Positions 48,086 to 56,721 of a DNA stretch of 64,000 nucleotides are shown in pieces. Source of the DNA: Stenotrophomonas maltophilia (GTDB lineage: Bacteria; Pseudomonadota; Gammaproteobacteria; Xanthomonadales; Xanthomonadaceae). The stretch lies in the NCBI RefSeq assembly GCF_003205835.1, contig NZ_CP029773.1, forward strand, positions 404,501 through 468,500, given 5' to 3'. Each line of letters starts with the position of its first letter. Position 1 is the first letter of the stretch. The notes beneath the pieces were generated by a model. It ran no database searches. It saw nothing but the letters and a program-made list of their open reading frames with translations, and was not told where the DNA came from. The translations under genes and the position numbers were made by a program.

Positions 48086-49078
48086 TCACGCGCTGCGGTG
48101 GATCTCCACCGTCACGTGCACCAGCTCTTCATGGTTGGCCAGCGCGTTGCGCACGCTATCGGCATCCAGGCTGGCGTCGCTGGTGACCACGCTGGCGCTG
48201 ACCGCGTACTTGCCGCGGCCGACCTGCCAGACGTGCAGGTCGGCCAGGCGTGCCGGCCACGGGCCCTGCTCGATCACTTCGCGGACTTCGGCCACCACCG
48301 GCGCGTCCATCTGCGCGTCGAGCAGGATGCGGCCGCTGTCGCGCAGCAGGCCGATCGCCCAGACCGTGACCAGTACGGCGCCGACCAGGCCCATCACCGG
48401 GTCCAGCCAGGTCAGCCCCAACAGCTTGCCGCCGAGCAGTGCGACGATGGCCAGCACCGAGGTGGCGGCGTCGGCCAGCACGTGCACGTAGGCCGAGCGC
48501 AGGTTGAGGTCGTGACCATGCGCATGGCCGTGATCGTGGTGATCGTGATCATGCGCGTGGTCATGGTCGTGCCCATGGTCGTGCCCATGCCCATGCCCAT
48601 GATGGTGATGCGCGTGGCCAGGGCTGTCGTGCAGCCACCAGGCACACAGCAGGTTCACGCCCAGGCCGACCGCAGCGATGACGATGGCTTCGTTGTAGTG
48701 AATGGGGGCGGGCACCCACAGCCGTTCCAGCGATTGCACGGCCATCAGCGCGGCGACGCCGAGCAGGGCGATGGCGCTGGTATAGCCGGCCAGGATCTCG
48801 ATCTTCCAGGTGCCGAAGGCGAAGCGCGGGTCGTGTGCGTAGCGGCGTGCGCAGCGGTAGGCGAAGACCGAAAGGCCCAGCGCCAGTGCGTGCGAACTCA
48901 TGTGCCAGCCGTCGGCGAGCACGGCCATGGAGTTGAACCACCAGCCGCCGACGATCTCCACCAGCATCATGCTGACGGTGAGCCACAGGGCGCGGCGGGT
49001 GTTGCGTTCGGCCAGCGGGTTACCGTCGTCGAAGTGGTGTTCGTGACGACGGGCGGCGGCGAGGGCGTCCAGGTGCAT
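48086..49078 (-). CDS. dmeF: CDF-family cobalt/nickel efflux transporter DmeF
   Basis: A 330-residue cation diffusion facilitator with six transmembrane helices and a C-terminal metal-binding domain. The zinc-type sites are 'NSMAVLADGWHMSSHALALG' (HxxxD/DxxxH pattern near residue 56) and 'HVLADAATSVLAIV'. Between helices IV and V is a very His/Asp/Gly-rich loop of about 35 residues, typical for DmeF. DmeF exports Co(II) and Ni(II) from the cytoplasm. The start is placed at MHLDAL (49078), where the N-terminal 'HEHHFDDGNPLAERNTR' of DmeF begins. It is divergent from dmeR, with an operator between. Confidence 0.9.
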   Translation of the reverse strand: MHLDALAAARRHEHHFDDGNPLAERNTRRALWLTVSMMLVEIVGGWWFNSMAVLADGWHMSSHALALGLSVFAYRCARRYAHDPRFAFGTWKIEILAGYTSAIALLGVAALMAVQSLERLWVPAPIHYNEAIVIAAVGLGVNLLCAWWLHDSPGHAHHHHGHGHGHDHGHDHDHAHDHDHHDHGHAHGHDLNLRSAYVHVLADAATSVLAIVALLGGKLLGLTWLDPVMGLVGAVLVTVWAIGLLRDSGRILLDAQMDAPVVAEVREVIEQGPWPARLADLHVWQVGRGKYAVSASVVTSDASLDADSVRNALANHEELVHVTVEIHRSA

Positions 49079-49100
49079 GCGGAGACCAGAGGGTGGAAGG

Positions 49101-49117
49101 ATACCCCCATAGGGTAT
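49101..49117. promoter_or_regulatory. DmeR operator between dmeF and dmeR
   Basis: ATACCC-CCATA-GGGTAT, a 6-5-6 inverted repeat with the G/C tract typical of RcnR/DmeR-type operators, lies 22 bases before the dmeF start and 11 before the dmeR start. It probably controls both genes. Confidence 0.78.
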
Positions 49118-49128
49118 ACGATCCACTC

Positions 49129-49413
49129 ATGGCCCATGTACACAAGCATCGAAAGCAGCTGCTGACCCGGGTGCGCCGGATCGGCGGCCAGGTGGCGGCG
49201 TTGGAGCAGGCGCTGGACACGCCCGAGGGGGAGGCAGGCGACTGCGCGGACGTGCTGGTGCAGGTCGCCGCGGTGCGCGGTGCGGCCCACAGCCTGCTGA
49301 TGGAGCTGCTGCACGAGCATCTGCAGGAGCACGTGGTCGGCGCTGAAGACCCGCAGCAGCGGGCGGCGGAGGCCGAGGTACTGGTCGAGCTGCTGCGCCG
49401 CTACGGCAAGTAG
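49129..49413 (+). CDS. dmeR: RcnR/DmeR-type metal-sensing repressor
   Basis: A 94-residue helical protein of the CsoR/RcnR family (DUF156). The N-terminal 'MAHVHKHRKQLLTRVRRIGGQV' carries the His ligands, 'CADVLVQVAAVRGAAHSLLMELLHEHLQEHV' has the Cys and further His residues that complete the metal site. Binding of Ni(II) or Co(II) should release it from DNA. It is divergently transcribed from dmeF and overlaps nothing. Length is normal for the family. Confidence 0.9.
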   Translation: MAHVHKHRKQLLTRVRRIGGQVAALEQALDTPEGEAGDCADVLVQVAAVRGAAHSLLMELLHEHLQEHVVGAEDPQQRAAEAEVLVELLRRYGK

Positions 49414-49417
49414 GCCG

Positions 49418-49541
49418 GTAGTGCCGGCCGCTGGCCGGCACCTGCAGGTTGGGTCCGAAGCTCATGCAGTTGCCGGCCAGCGGCCGGCACTACCGGGTAT
49501 GTCCGGCGTTCATGGGGATGCCGGCCAGCGGCAAGCACTAC
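49418..49541. repeat. SMAG dimer plus an extra degenerate unit
   Basis: 49418-49493 is a complete dimer; a third, damaged unit (GCCGGCCAGCGGCAAGCACTAC) follows at 49518-49541. Its final CTAC supplies the stop codon (49538-49540) of the MerC-like gene. Confidence 0.88.
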
Positions 49542-49909
49542 CCGTGCCGGTGCCGTGCGTTCCAGACATGCGTGGCGGCCAGCAGCAGGCTGCCGGTGAC
49601 GGTCATCGGCGTTTCCCAGTCGTGCGAGGGCAGCGCCAGCGCGCCGGCCAGCAGCAGGCCGAGCCCGGCGCCGGCAGTGGCCCAGGCCAGTACGGGCAGC
49701 GGGTGACGGCGCTCGGCGCGCCATAGTGCGTAGCCGGTCAGCGGCAGGGCGATGGCCACGAACAGCAGGTGCACCCATTCCGCCTCGGCCCAGGTGCCGA
49801 ACAGCGGCAGTGCGGCGGCGAGCAGGGGCAGCGCCAGGCAGTGCAGCAGGCACAGGCTGGACAGGGCGACCGCGCCGGCATCGAGCAGGGCGGCAGAAGG
49901 CGACTTCAT
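49538..49909 (-). CDS. MerC-domain membrane protein
   Basis: A 123-residue protein with four transmembrane segments and the MerC pattern: 'LCLLHCLALPLLAAALP' near residue 22 (the Cys-x3-x-H-C-x6-P motif), and further helices with short loops. MerC-like proteins near Zur-controlled COG0523 GTPases are thought to take part in zinc handling rather than mercury resistance. It is divergent from the COG0523 gene, and a Zur box lies between. Its stop codon TAG belongs to a SMAG unit. ATG 49909 is preferred; ATG 49933 would overlap the Zur box region. Confidence 0.8.
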   Translation of the reverse strand: MKSPSAALLDAGAVALSSLCLLHCLALPLLAAALPLFGTWAEAEWVHLLFVAIALPLTGYALWRAERRHPLPVLAWATAGAGLGLLLAGALALPSHDWETPMTVTGSLLLAATHVWNARHRHG

Positions 49910-49934
49910 CGGGGGAGGTTCCTTGCGCAACAAT

Positions 49935-49949
49935 TGTTATACAGTAACA
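49935..49949. promoter_or_regulatory. Zur box
   Basis: TGTTATACAGTAACA, with flanking A/T (AAT...TT), is an inverted repeat close to the proteobacterial Zur consensus TGTTATA-TATAACA. It lies between the divergent MerC-like and COG0523 genes, 29 bases before the latter's ATG, so both are expected to be induced when zinc is scarce. Confidence 0.82.
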
Positions 49950-49978
49950 TTTCCGTTCCGCAGCCAACCCGCTCCGAC

Positions 49979-51304
49979 ATGAACACTGTTTCCCGCGCCG
50001 ACCGTCGCCTTCCGGTCACCGTGCTGTCCGGCTTCCTGGGGGCCGGCAAGACCACCCTGCTCAACCAGATCCTGCGCAACCGCGAGGGCCTGCGCGTGGC
50101 GGTCATCGTCAACGACATGAGCGAGGTCAACATCGATGCGCAGCTGGTGCGCGGAGGTGGCGCCGAACTGCGCCGCACCGAAGAGACGCTGGTGGAGTTC
50201 AGCAACGGCTGCATCTGCTGCACGCTGCGCGACGACCTGCTGCAGGAAGTACGGCGGCTGGCCGATGCCGGTCGCTATGACTACCTGCTGATCGAATCGA
50301 CCGGCATCGGCGAACCGATGCCGGTGGCAGCCACCTTCGCCGTGCGCGACGAGCACGGCTTCAGCCTGAGTGACATCGCGCGGCTGGACACGATGGTGAC
50401 GGTGGTCGACGGCAGCGCGTTCCTTGCCGACTTCGGCTCGACCCTGCGCCTGGCCGAACGTGGCCAGCAGGCCGGCCCGGATGACGACCGCGGCGTGGTT
50501 GATCTGCTGTGCGAGCAGGTGGAGTTCGCCGACGTGATCGTGGTCAGCAAGGTCGACCAGGTGGATGACGAAGTGCTGCAGGACACGCTGGCGGTGCTGC
50601 GCGGGTTGAACCGTGATGCCAAGCTGCTGCTGTCCAGTTTTGGCGACGTGCCGTTGGCCGAGCTGCTGGATACCGGCCGCTTCGATATGGAACGTGCACA
50701 ACGCGCGCCGGGTTGGGTGAAGGAGCTGCGGGGTGAGCACACGCCGGAAACCGAGGAGTACGGCATCGGCAGCTTCGTCTACCGTTCGCGGCGTCCGTTC
50801 CACCCCGCGCGCTTTGCTCGCGCGCTGCAGTCGGGCATGCCCGGCGTGATCCGCAGCAAGGGCTGGTTCTGGTTGGCCAATCGGATGGACTGGGTGGGCG
50901 AGCTGAACACCGTGGGTGCAGCGACGCGCACGCAGGCGGCGGGCTTCTGGTACGCAGCGCGCGACCGCGTGCGGGCCGGGCTGGAGGACACCACGCCGCT
51001 GTTGCCGCCGACGCCGCTGCCCTACAGCGACCTCGGTTGGGCACGGCAGCAGGCCGACTGCTGGAGTGCGCCGCTGCCGGGGCTGGAGGAATTCCCGGAC
51101 AGGGCCGCGCATTCGGCGATGCAGCGGCTGTGGCACCCGCTGTGGGGGGATCGGCGCCAGGAGCTGGTGGTGATCGGCGTGCACATGGACGAGCGCGCGG
51201 TGCGCGCGGAACTGGATGCGTGCCTGCTCAACGACCAGGAGCTGCGTGCGGGACCCTTGTTGTGGCAGCAGTTGCCGCAGTCGTTCCCGGCGTGGAAGCG
51301 TTGA
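49979..51304 (+). CDS. zigA: COG0523-family zinc metallochaperone GTPase
   Basis: A 441-residue P-loop GTPase of the CobW/COG0523 family. Walker A 'GFLGAGKTTL' is near residue 17, 'EFSNGCICCTLRDDLL' near 79 is the CxCC metal motif, 'LLIESTGIGEPMPV' near 103 is the Walker B region, and 'VVSKVDQVDD' near 180 is the N-K-x-D variant. A C-terminal CobW_C domain follows. Zur-regulated members (ZigA/ZagA) deliver zinc to essential enzymes when zinc is limiting. The Zur box upstream supports this subgroup over CobW or UreG-type roles. Symbol by analogy. Confidence 0.88.
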   Translation: MNTVSRADRRLPVTVLSGFLGAGKTTLLNQILRNREGLRVAVIVNDMSEVNIDAQLVRGGGAELRRTEETLVEFSNGCICCTLRDDLLQEVRRLADAGRYDYLLIESTGIGEPMPVAATFAVRDEHGFSLSDIARLDTMVTVVDGSAFLADFGSTLRLAERGQQAGPDDDRGVVDLLCEQVEFADVIVVSKVDQVDDEVLQDTLAVLRGLNRDAKLLLSSFGDVPLAELLDTGRFDMERAQRAPGWVKELRGEHTPETEEYGIGSFVYRSRRPFHPARFARALQSGMPGVIRSKGWFWLANRMDWVGELNTVGAATRTQAAGFWYAARDRVRAGLEDTTPLLPPTPLPYSDLGWARQQADCWSAPLPGLEEFPDRAAHSAMQRLWHPLWGDRRQELVVIGVHMDERAVRAELDACLLNDQELRAGPLLWQQLPQSFPAWKR

Positions 51305-51325
51305 CGGTGCATTGAGGATCCATGG

Positions 51326-51386
51326 GTTGCCGGCCAGCGGCCGGCACTACCCGCCATGCATCCATCCACGCATGGCGTGGATCTAC
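51326..51386. repeat. Single SMAG unit and a CATCCACGC-family GTAG unit
   Basis: 51326-51350 is one SMAG half (GCCGGCCAGCGGCCGGCACTAC). 51362-51386 (CATCCACGCATGGCGTGGAT then CTAC) is a different GTAG palindrome that recurs at 53161 and 56758. The CTAC of the latter is the stop codon of the ABC-F gene on the minus strand. Confidence 0.88.
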
Positions 51387-52990
51387 AAGGCATCGCGCCA
51401 CTGCCAGCCATCGGCGCCTACCTGCAACACCTGCGTCGGCTGCAACGCCTGCAGCAGATGCAGGTCGTGGCTGACCATCATCAGGGCACCCGGCCATGCC
51501 GCCAGCAGTTCTTCCAATGCCTGCAATGCGCTCAGGTCCAGTGCATTGCCAGGCTCGTCCAGCAGCAACAGCTGCGGCGCGGGATCGGCGTACAACACGC
51601 TGGCCAGTGCGCCTTTCACCCGTTCGCCATCGCTGAGGCTGCTGGCGGGGCGCTGGATGCGCTGTGCGTCCAGACCCAACAGGGCCAGGCGGGTGCGCAG
51701 CTCCCCGGGGTCGGCACTCGGGTTGGCGGCCTGCACGCTGTCGAGGATGCTGCATTCGCCGGACAGCCCCAGCAGCTGCTGGTCGAGCAGCGCCAGCGGT
51801 GCGTGACGCTGCACGGTCCCATCACGCGCGGACAATTGGCCTGCCAGCACCCGCAGCAGGGTCGACTTGCCGCTGCCGTTGTCACCCACCACGGCAATGC
51901 GCTGGCCGCGACGGACATCCAGCTGCAATGGAGCATCGCAGCCATGCGGCAGCACCAAGGCCTCGGCCTGCAGCAGGCGCGTGCTGCCACGTTCCCCCGC
52001 ACCGGCAAACAGCGCCAGTTCCGGCGCGGTGTGAACCGCCGAGGCCGCTGCGCGCAGTTGCTCTGCGCTGGCCTGTAGGCGCTCGGCCTGTACCTGCTGT
52101 GCGCGACCGTGACTGGCTTCGGCGCGCTGCTTCTGCCGGCCGAGCAGGATCGGTGCCTGGTTGGCCTGCTTCGCATCGCGGTTGCCGCGTGCCTGGCGCT
52201 GCTGCTGGCGTTCGTGCTGTTCGCGCGCGCTGCGTTGCTGTTGCCGGTGCTTGGCGCGCGCATGGTCGAGCTGTGTGGCAGCCGCGTCACGTTCGGCGGT
52301 CCGCGCGTCGGCATAGTGCTGCCACGGTCCACCATAGCGACGCAGTCCGCGCGCATCGAGCTCGACGATCTGCTGCATGTGCCCCAGCAGTTCGCGATCA
52401 TGACTGATCGCCAGCAGGCCACCGCGCCACTGCTGCAATTGCTCGTACAGCTGTTGGCGATGGCGTGCGTCGAGGTGGTTGCTGGGTTCGTCCAGGATCA
52501 ACCAATCAGCACCGCTGGCCCAGGCGCCGGACAAGGCGACCTGCATCGCTTGGCCGCCGCTGAGGCGCGCGGCCGGCTGGGCGGGATCGAGGTCGTCGGG
52601 AAGCTGCAGTGCCCGCCATTGCTGCTGCAGGCGTTCGCGCAGATCCCAGCGGTCGCCGACGCAGGCGAAGTCGGTCTCGTCCACGCTGCCGGCTTCGATG
52701 CGTTGCAGCGCGGCCAGTTCCGCGCCGACGCCGGCCAGTTCACCGACCGTGCCGGCGGGTGGATAACCGGGCGTCGGCAACAGGAACACGCGGCCACTGC
52801 CGCGAACCTGGCCGTTGTCGGGCAGCAACCGGCCGGCCAGCAGGCGTGCGAGCACGCTCTTGCCGGCGCCGTTGGCACCGACCAGGCCGGTAGCGACCGG
52901 TTCGAAGGAAAACGTCAGATCGGAAAACAGCGGACGGCCGTCGGCCAATCGATACGACACGCGATCGAGCGTGAGGGAATGCGGGGTCAT
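51383..52990 (-). CDS. ABC-F family ATP-binding protein
   Basis: A 535-residue soluble protein with two ABC ATPase modules and no membrane domain. Module 1 has Walker A 'LVGANGAGKSVL' near residue 36, signature 'RLSGGQAMQVAL' near 142, and Walker B 'WLILDEPSNHLD'. Module 2 has 'VVGDNGSGKSTLL' near 368, signature 'SLSDGERVKGAL', and 'LLLLDEPGNALD'. The linker (about 230-300) is Gln/Arg/His-rich and charged. ABC-F proteins act on the ribosome; this one resembles the Uup/YheS-like housekeeping group rather than a known resistance factor. The two Walker B Glu are intact. Its stop codon is part of a GTAG repeat. Confidence 0.88.
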   Translation of the reverse strand: MTPHSLTLDRVSYRLADGRPLFSDLTFSFEPVATGLVGANGAGKSVLARLLAGRLLPDNGQVRGSGRVFLLPTPGYPPAGTVGELAGVGAELAALQRIEAGSVDETDFACVGDRWDLRERLQQQWRALQLPDDLDPAQPAARLSGGQAMQVALSGAWASGADWLILDEPSNHLDARHRQQLYEQLQQWRGGLLAISHDRELLGHMQQIVELDARGLRRYGGPWQHYADARTAERDAAATQLDHARAKHRQQQRSAREQHERQQQRQARGNRDAKQANQAPILLGRQKQRAEASHGRAQQVQAERLQASAEQLRAAASAVHTAPELALFAGAGERGSTRLLQAEALVLPHGCDAPLQLDVRRGQRIAVVGDNGSGKSTLLRVLAGQLSARDGTVQRHAPLALLDQQLLGLSGECSILDSVQAANPSADPGELRTRLALLGLDAQRIQRPASSLSDGERVKGALASVLYADPAPQLLLLDEPGNALDLSALQALEELLAAWPGALMMVSHDLHLLQALQPTQVLQVGADGWQWRDAL

Positions 52991-53160
52991 GCGACCTCCA
53001 TGGATGCCGGGTTCTCCCCTGCGCGCAGGGGCGGGAAGAGTCAGGCCGTCTGGTGGGAAGACGGCGGCATCAATGGCGCATTGGTCGCGAGCCTCTGGGA
53101 GGAATGAGCGGCCAGTATAGCGGGGCTGGCTGAATGATTTGATGGCGCGACTCTACAAAG

Positions 53161-53185
53161 GCATCCACGCATGGCGTGGATCTAC
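53161..53185. repeat. CATCCACGC-family GTAG unit
   Basis: GCATCCACGCATGGCGTGGA then TCTAC, the second copy of this palindrome in the window. It lies between the ABC-F start and the LysR stop. Confidence 0.85.
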
Positions 53186-53215
53186 TGTGGGCCGGGCATG
53201 GGGTGGATCGATGGC

Positions 53216-54115
53216 CTAGGGCACGGTTTCCAGGCGTGCGCTGACGAAGTCGATGAACACGCGCAGTTTCGGCAGTACGTGGCGGCCCGAGGGCCACAGC
53301 AGGTGGAAGATGCCGCAGGAATGCACGTGCTCGTCCAGCACGGTGACCAGGCGGCCATCGGCCAGTGCATCGCGTACCGAGTGCACTGGCACGAACGCCA
53401 GGCCGATGTCACGCAGGGCCAATGCCACGCGCGCTTCGATGGTGTTGGCCACCATGTGCACCGGCAGCTCCTGCGGGGTTTCGTCATCGGGCCAGTGGAT
53501 CGGCCATAGCTCCAGCTTGCCGGTGCTGGGGAAGCGATAGTGCAGCAGCGTGTGCTGCATCAGTTCGGCCGGCGTGCGGGGAATGCCGCGCCGCTGCAGG
53601 TAGGCCGGCGAGGCGACGATGCGGCGTGGGAAGACCCCCAGGCGCCTGGCGTTCATGCGTGAGTCGCTGGGTTCGCCGACGCGCAGCACGGCATCGAAAC
53701 CTTCCTCGATGACATCGACCAGGCGATCGCAGAAATCGAGGTCGAGACGGATGTCCGGGTACGCGGCCATGAACTCGGCCATCAGCGGCAGGGTGAGATC
53801 ACCCACCAGCGGCAGGCTGATGCGCAGCGTGCCACTCGGTGCGGCATGCGGTTGCGCCAGCTCGGTGCGTGCGGCATCGCGTTCGTCGAGGATGCGCCGG
53901 CAGCGTGCCAGGAACAGCTGGCCCTCGGCGGTGAGGGTGATGCTGCGTGTGCTGCGATGGAACAGGCGCACGCCCAGCGCGTGCTCCAGCCGCGCGACGC
54001 ATTTGCCAGCGGCCGAGGCGGAGATGCCCTGCAGGCGCCCGGTCTCGACGAAGCTGCGGGTATCTGCGGCGTGCACGAAGGTCTGCAGATTGGCGAGGTT
54101 GTCGAGGACTGACAT
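53216..54115 (-). CDS. LysR family transcriptional regulator
   Basis: A 299-residue LysR-type regulator. The N-terminal winged helix is at about 1-62 ('LQTFVHAADTRSFVETGRLQ', 'KCVARLEHALGVRLFHRSTR'), and the effector-binding domain follows from about residue 90 ('LRISLPLVGDLTLPLMAEFM'). It belongs to the CrgA/YafC-like branch. It is divergent from the serine hydrolase/MFS operon, the usual LysR layout, so that operon is its likely target. The intergenic region is 228 bp. ATG 54115 gives the standard start; upstream sequence would add a poor leader. Confidence 0.88.
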   Translation of the reverse strand: MSVLDNLANLQTFVHAADTRSFVETGRLQGISASAAGKCVARLEHALGVRLFHRSTRSITLTAEGQLFLARCRRILDERDAARTELAQPHAAPSGTLRISLPLVGDLTLPLMAEFMAAYPDIRLDLDFCDRLVDVIEEGFDAVLRVGEPSDSRMNARRLGVFPRRIVASPAYLQRRGIPRTPAELMQHTLLHYRFPSTGKLELWPIHWPDDETPQELPVHMVANTIEARVALALRDIGLAFVPVHSVRDALADGRLVTVLDEHVHSCGIFHLLWPSGRHVLPKLRVFIDFVSARLETVP

Positions 54116-54343
54116 GGGTATGCGGGCAATGAAAGCGGCAGGGTAGGTCGGCGCGGCTGTAGCGGGTGGCTCCGCCATCGCAACACTGTGGTGCGGGGTG
54201 GCGTGGGGACCGTTGCGGCCTTGCAGTTCCGGCCATCATGCCGATTGCGGACTGCGCGGTCCATGATGCCCGGAGCGGCAACCGGCTTTTTGCGTGCTGG
54301 CGTGCTGCCTAACGTGGCGGGCCTCTCCCCACGGATCACCGCG

Positions 54344-55522
54344 ATGAACGCTGCCCTTTCCCTTGAACCCACGCCGACCCTGCCGTCGGTGCAGCGGCTG
54401 CTGCAGCAGGTCCACCCGCAGCGCCTGGTCGGTGCGGTGGTGCTGGTACGCGAGTACGGTGTGCTGCGTCATGCCAGCGCCAGCGGCCTGGCCGATCGCG
54501 AGTCGGCCACGCCGATGCAGCGCGACCAGCTGTTCCGGCTGGCATCGGTAAGCAAGCCGCTGCTGACCACGGTGATCCTGCGCCTGGTGGCCGAGGGCGT
54601 GCTCGACCTCGACGCGCCGGTGCAGCGTTGGCTGCCGGACTTCCGCCCGGCCCTGGCCGATGGCAGCACGCCAGCGATCAGCCTGCGCCAATTGCTGAGC
54701 CACAGCAGCGGGCTGGGTTACCGCTTCCTGGAGGCCGATGCGGAGGGCCCCTATGCGCGCGCTGGGGTCAGCGATGGCCTGGATGCCAATCCCGTGAGCC
54801 TGGCGGACAACGTGCAGCGTGTTGCCCAGGCACCGCTGTTGTTCGCCCCCGGCAGCCAATGGATGTATTCGTTGGGCGTTGACGTGGCCGGTGCGGTGGC
54901 CGAAGCCGCGACCGGTGAAACGCTGCAGGCGTTGTTCGCACGCCTGTTGGCCACGCCGCTGGGCCTGCGCGATACCGCGTTTGCCATCGACGATGCTGCG
55001 CGGCTGGCCACGCCCTATGTCACCGACATGCCGCAGCCGCATCGCCTGCAGGAGGGCGAGGTGGTCGCGCCGTTCGAGGGGACGGTGGGTATCGACTACA
55101 GTCCCGCGCGTGCCACCGACGCCAGCCGTTTTGCTTCTGCGGGTGCGGGCCTGGTCGGCACGGCCGATGAGGTGATGACCGTGCTGGAAGCACTGCGCGA
55201 CGTGCAGGCATCGGGCCTGTTGCCGGTCGCGCTTGCTGCGCAGATGGCCACCCCGCAGGTGGGCGAGCAGGGGCCGCCGGAACCGGCCGGCTGGGGCTTC
55301 GGCCTGGGTTTTGCGGTGCTGCGCGATGCGGCTGCCAGTGGCACCCCGCAGCGCGAAGGCACGTGGCGCTGGGGAGGTGCCTATGGCCACAGCTGGTTCG
55401 TCGACCCGTCGCGCGGGCTGAGCGTGGTGGCACTGACCAATACCCTGTACGAAGGCATGGATGGTGCCTTCGTCGACCAACTGCGTGATGCGGCCTATGC
55501 CGATCTGGAGGCCGTGCGATGA
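54344..55522 (+). CDS. Beta-lactamase-family serine hydrolase
   Basis: A 392-residue serine hydrolase of the class C/EstB type. The nucleophile motif S-x-x-K is 'LASVSKPLL' near residue 70, the second motif is 'MYSLGVDVAG' near 176 (Y-S-x in place of Y-x-N), and the third 'GGAYGHSWFVD' near 346 (H-x-W). There is no signal peptide, so it is probably a cytoplasmic esterase or peptidase rather than a resistance beta-lactamase. It overlaps the MFS gene by four bases (ATGA), so the two form an operon, divergent from a LysR regulator. ATG 54344 is chosen over upstream starts because conserved sequence begins there. Confidence 0.85.
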   Translation: MNAALSLEPTPTLPSVQRLLQQVHPQRLVGAVVLVREYGVLRHASASGLADRESATPMQRDQLFRLASVSKPLLTTVILRLVAEGVLDLDAPVQRWLPDFRPALADGSTPAISLRQLLSHSSGLGYRFLEADAEGPYARAGVSDGLDANPVSLADNVQRVAQAPLLFAPGSQWMYSLGVDVAGAVAEAATGETLQALFARLLATPLGLRDTAFAIDDAARLATPYVTDMPQPHRLQEGEVVAPFEGTVGIDYSPARATDASRFASAGAGLVGTADEVMTVLEALRDVQASGLLPVALAAQMATPQVGEQGPPEPAGWGFGLGFAVLRDAAASGTPQREGTWRWGGAYGHSWFVDPSRGLSVVALTNTLYEGMDGAFVDQLRDAAYADLEAVR

Positions 55523-56703
55523 GCGGCCATGCCATCGATGCGGCCAGCCCGGCCGGTGAGGCCACGCGCCTGCCGTGGGCAGGCCTGCTGGCGCTGGCCG
55601 GCGGCGGCTTCATCACCCTGCTGACCGAGACCCTGCCGGCCGGTGTGCTGCGGCCGATGGGTGAAAGTCTGGGCGTGAGCGACGCCGCGGTGGGCCAGCT
55701 GGTCAGCGTGTATGCGCTGGGTTCGGTGATGGCCGCGTTGCCGATGACCGCGCTGACCCAGCGCCTGCCACGACGCCCGTTGCTGCTCGCTGCGATCGCT
55801 GGCTTCGTGGTGGTCAATACGTTGACCGCACTGAGCAGCAGCTATCCGCTGATTCTTGCCGCGCGCTTCCTGGCGGGCGTGAGTGGTGGCCTGCTGTGGT
55901 CGCTGGTGGCGGGGTACGCAGCACGCATGGTGGTGCCCTCGCTGCAGGGCAGGGCGATTGCAGTAGCGATGGTCGGTTCGCCGCTGGCGTTGTCGCTGGG
56001 CGTGCCGGCCGGTACGTTGCTGGGCCAGCAGATCGGCTGGCGCTGGGCGTTTGCGCTGATGAGCGTGCTGGGCGTGGGCCTGCTGGCGTACGCGCGCTGG
56101 GCACTGCCGGCGCTGCCAGCAGCCGGTGCCGGTCAACGTACGTCGCTGGGTACGGTCTGGCGCATGCCCGGCGTGCGCAGCGCGCTGCTGGTGATGGTGT
56201 TGTACGTGCTGGCGCACAACGTGCTCTACACCTACATCGAACCGTTGGCGGTGGAGGCGGGTGCCGGCCCGTGGCTGGACCGCCTGCTGCTGGCCTTCGG
56301 CGTGGCGGCGATTGCCGGTATCGGTATTGCCGGCTGGGGCGTGGACCGTCATCTGCGCACGCTGGTGTGGGCGGCCGTGATCGGTTTCGTCCTGCCGGTG
56401 CTGACGCTGCTGCTGTGGCCAGGACAGGCCACACCGCTGCTGCTGGCGACGATCCTGTGGGGCGTGGCCTTCGGGTCGGTCGCGACCCTGTTCCAGACCG
56501 CGCTCGCACGCCGAGCCGGTGCCGCCGCAGACCTGGCGCAGTCGATGCTGGTGACCGGCTGGAACCTGGCCATTGCCGCCGGTGGCGTAGCGGGCGGTGT
56601 GCTGCTGCAGGCCAGCGGCCCGAGCCACCTGGGCTGGCTGCCGTTGCTGCTGCTGGCGGTGACCGTGGTCTGGCTGCTGGCACGGCCGAAGGCCTGGGCG
56701 TAG
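55519..56703 (+). CDS. MFS transporter (DHA1-type drug/sugar efflux)
   Basis: A 394-residue major facilitator with 12 hydrophobic segments. The DHA1 signatures are 'LTETLPAGVLRPMGESLGVSDAAVGQLVSVYALGSV' near residue 35 (motif D1), 'PRRPLLLAAIAGF' (motif A region), and 'RFLAGVSGGLLWSLVAGYAAR' near 117 (motif B). Members such as YdhP/YdeA-like exporters remove small polar compounds or arabinose. It is translationally coupled to the serine hydrolase, suggesting export of that enzyme's product or substrate, under LysR control. Substrate unknown. Confidence 0.87.
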   Translation: MSGHAIDAASPAGEATRLPWAGLLALAGGGFITLLTETLPAGVLRPMGESLGVSDAAVGQLVSVYALGSVMAALPMTALTQRLPRRPLLLAAIAGFVVVNTLTALSSSYPLILAARFLAGVSGGLLWSLVAGYAARMVVPSLQGRAIAVAMVGSPLALSLGVPAGTLLGQQIGWRWAFALMSVLGVGLLAYARWALPALPAAGAGQRTSLGTVWRMPGVRSALLVMVLYVLAHNVLYTYIEPLAVEAGAGPWLDRLLLAFGVAAIAGIGIAGWGVDRHLRTLVWAAVIGFVLPVLTLLLWPGQATPLLLATILWGVAFGSVATLFQTALARRAGAAADLAQSMLVTGWNLAIAAGGVAGGVLLQASGPSHLGWLPLLLLAVTVVWLLARPKAWA

Positions 56704-56721
56704 GCGCAGACCAGACGCTAC

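Noticed and set aside
48490..48620. Short tandem repeats in the dmeF region, considered as a CRISPR-like or VNTR array
   Set aside because: They encode the His/Asp/Gly metal-binding loop of DmeF in frame.
54344..55522. AmpC-type resistance beta-lactamase under AmpR
   Set aside because: No signal peptide, Y-S-x instead of Y-A-N, H-x-W third motif, and the LysR protein is not AmpR-like; more likely an esterase.
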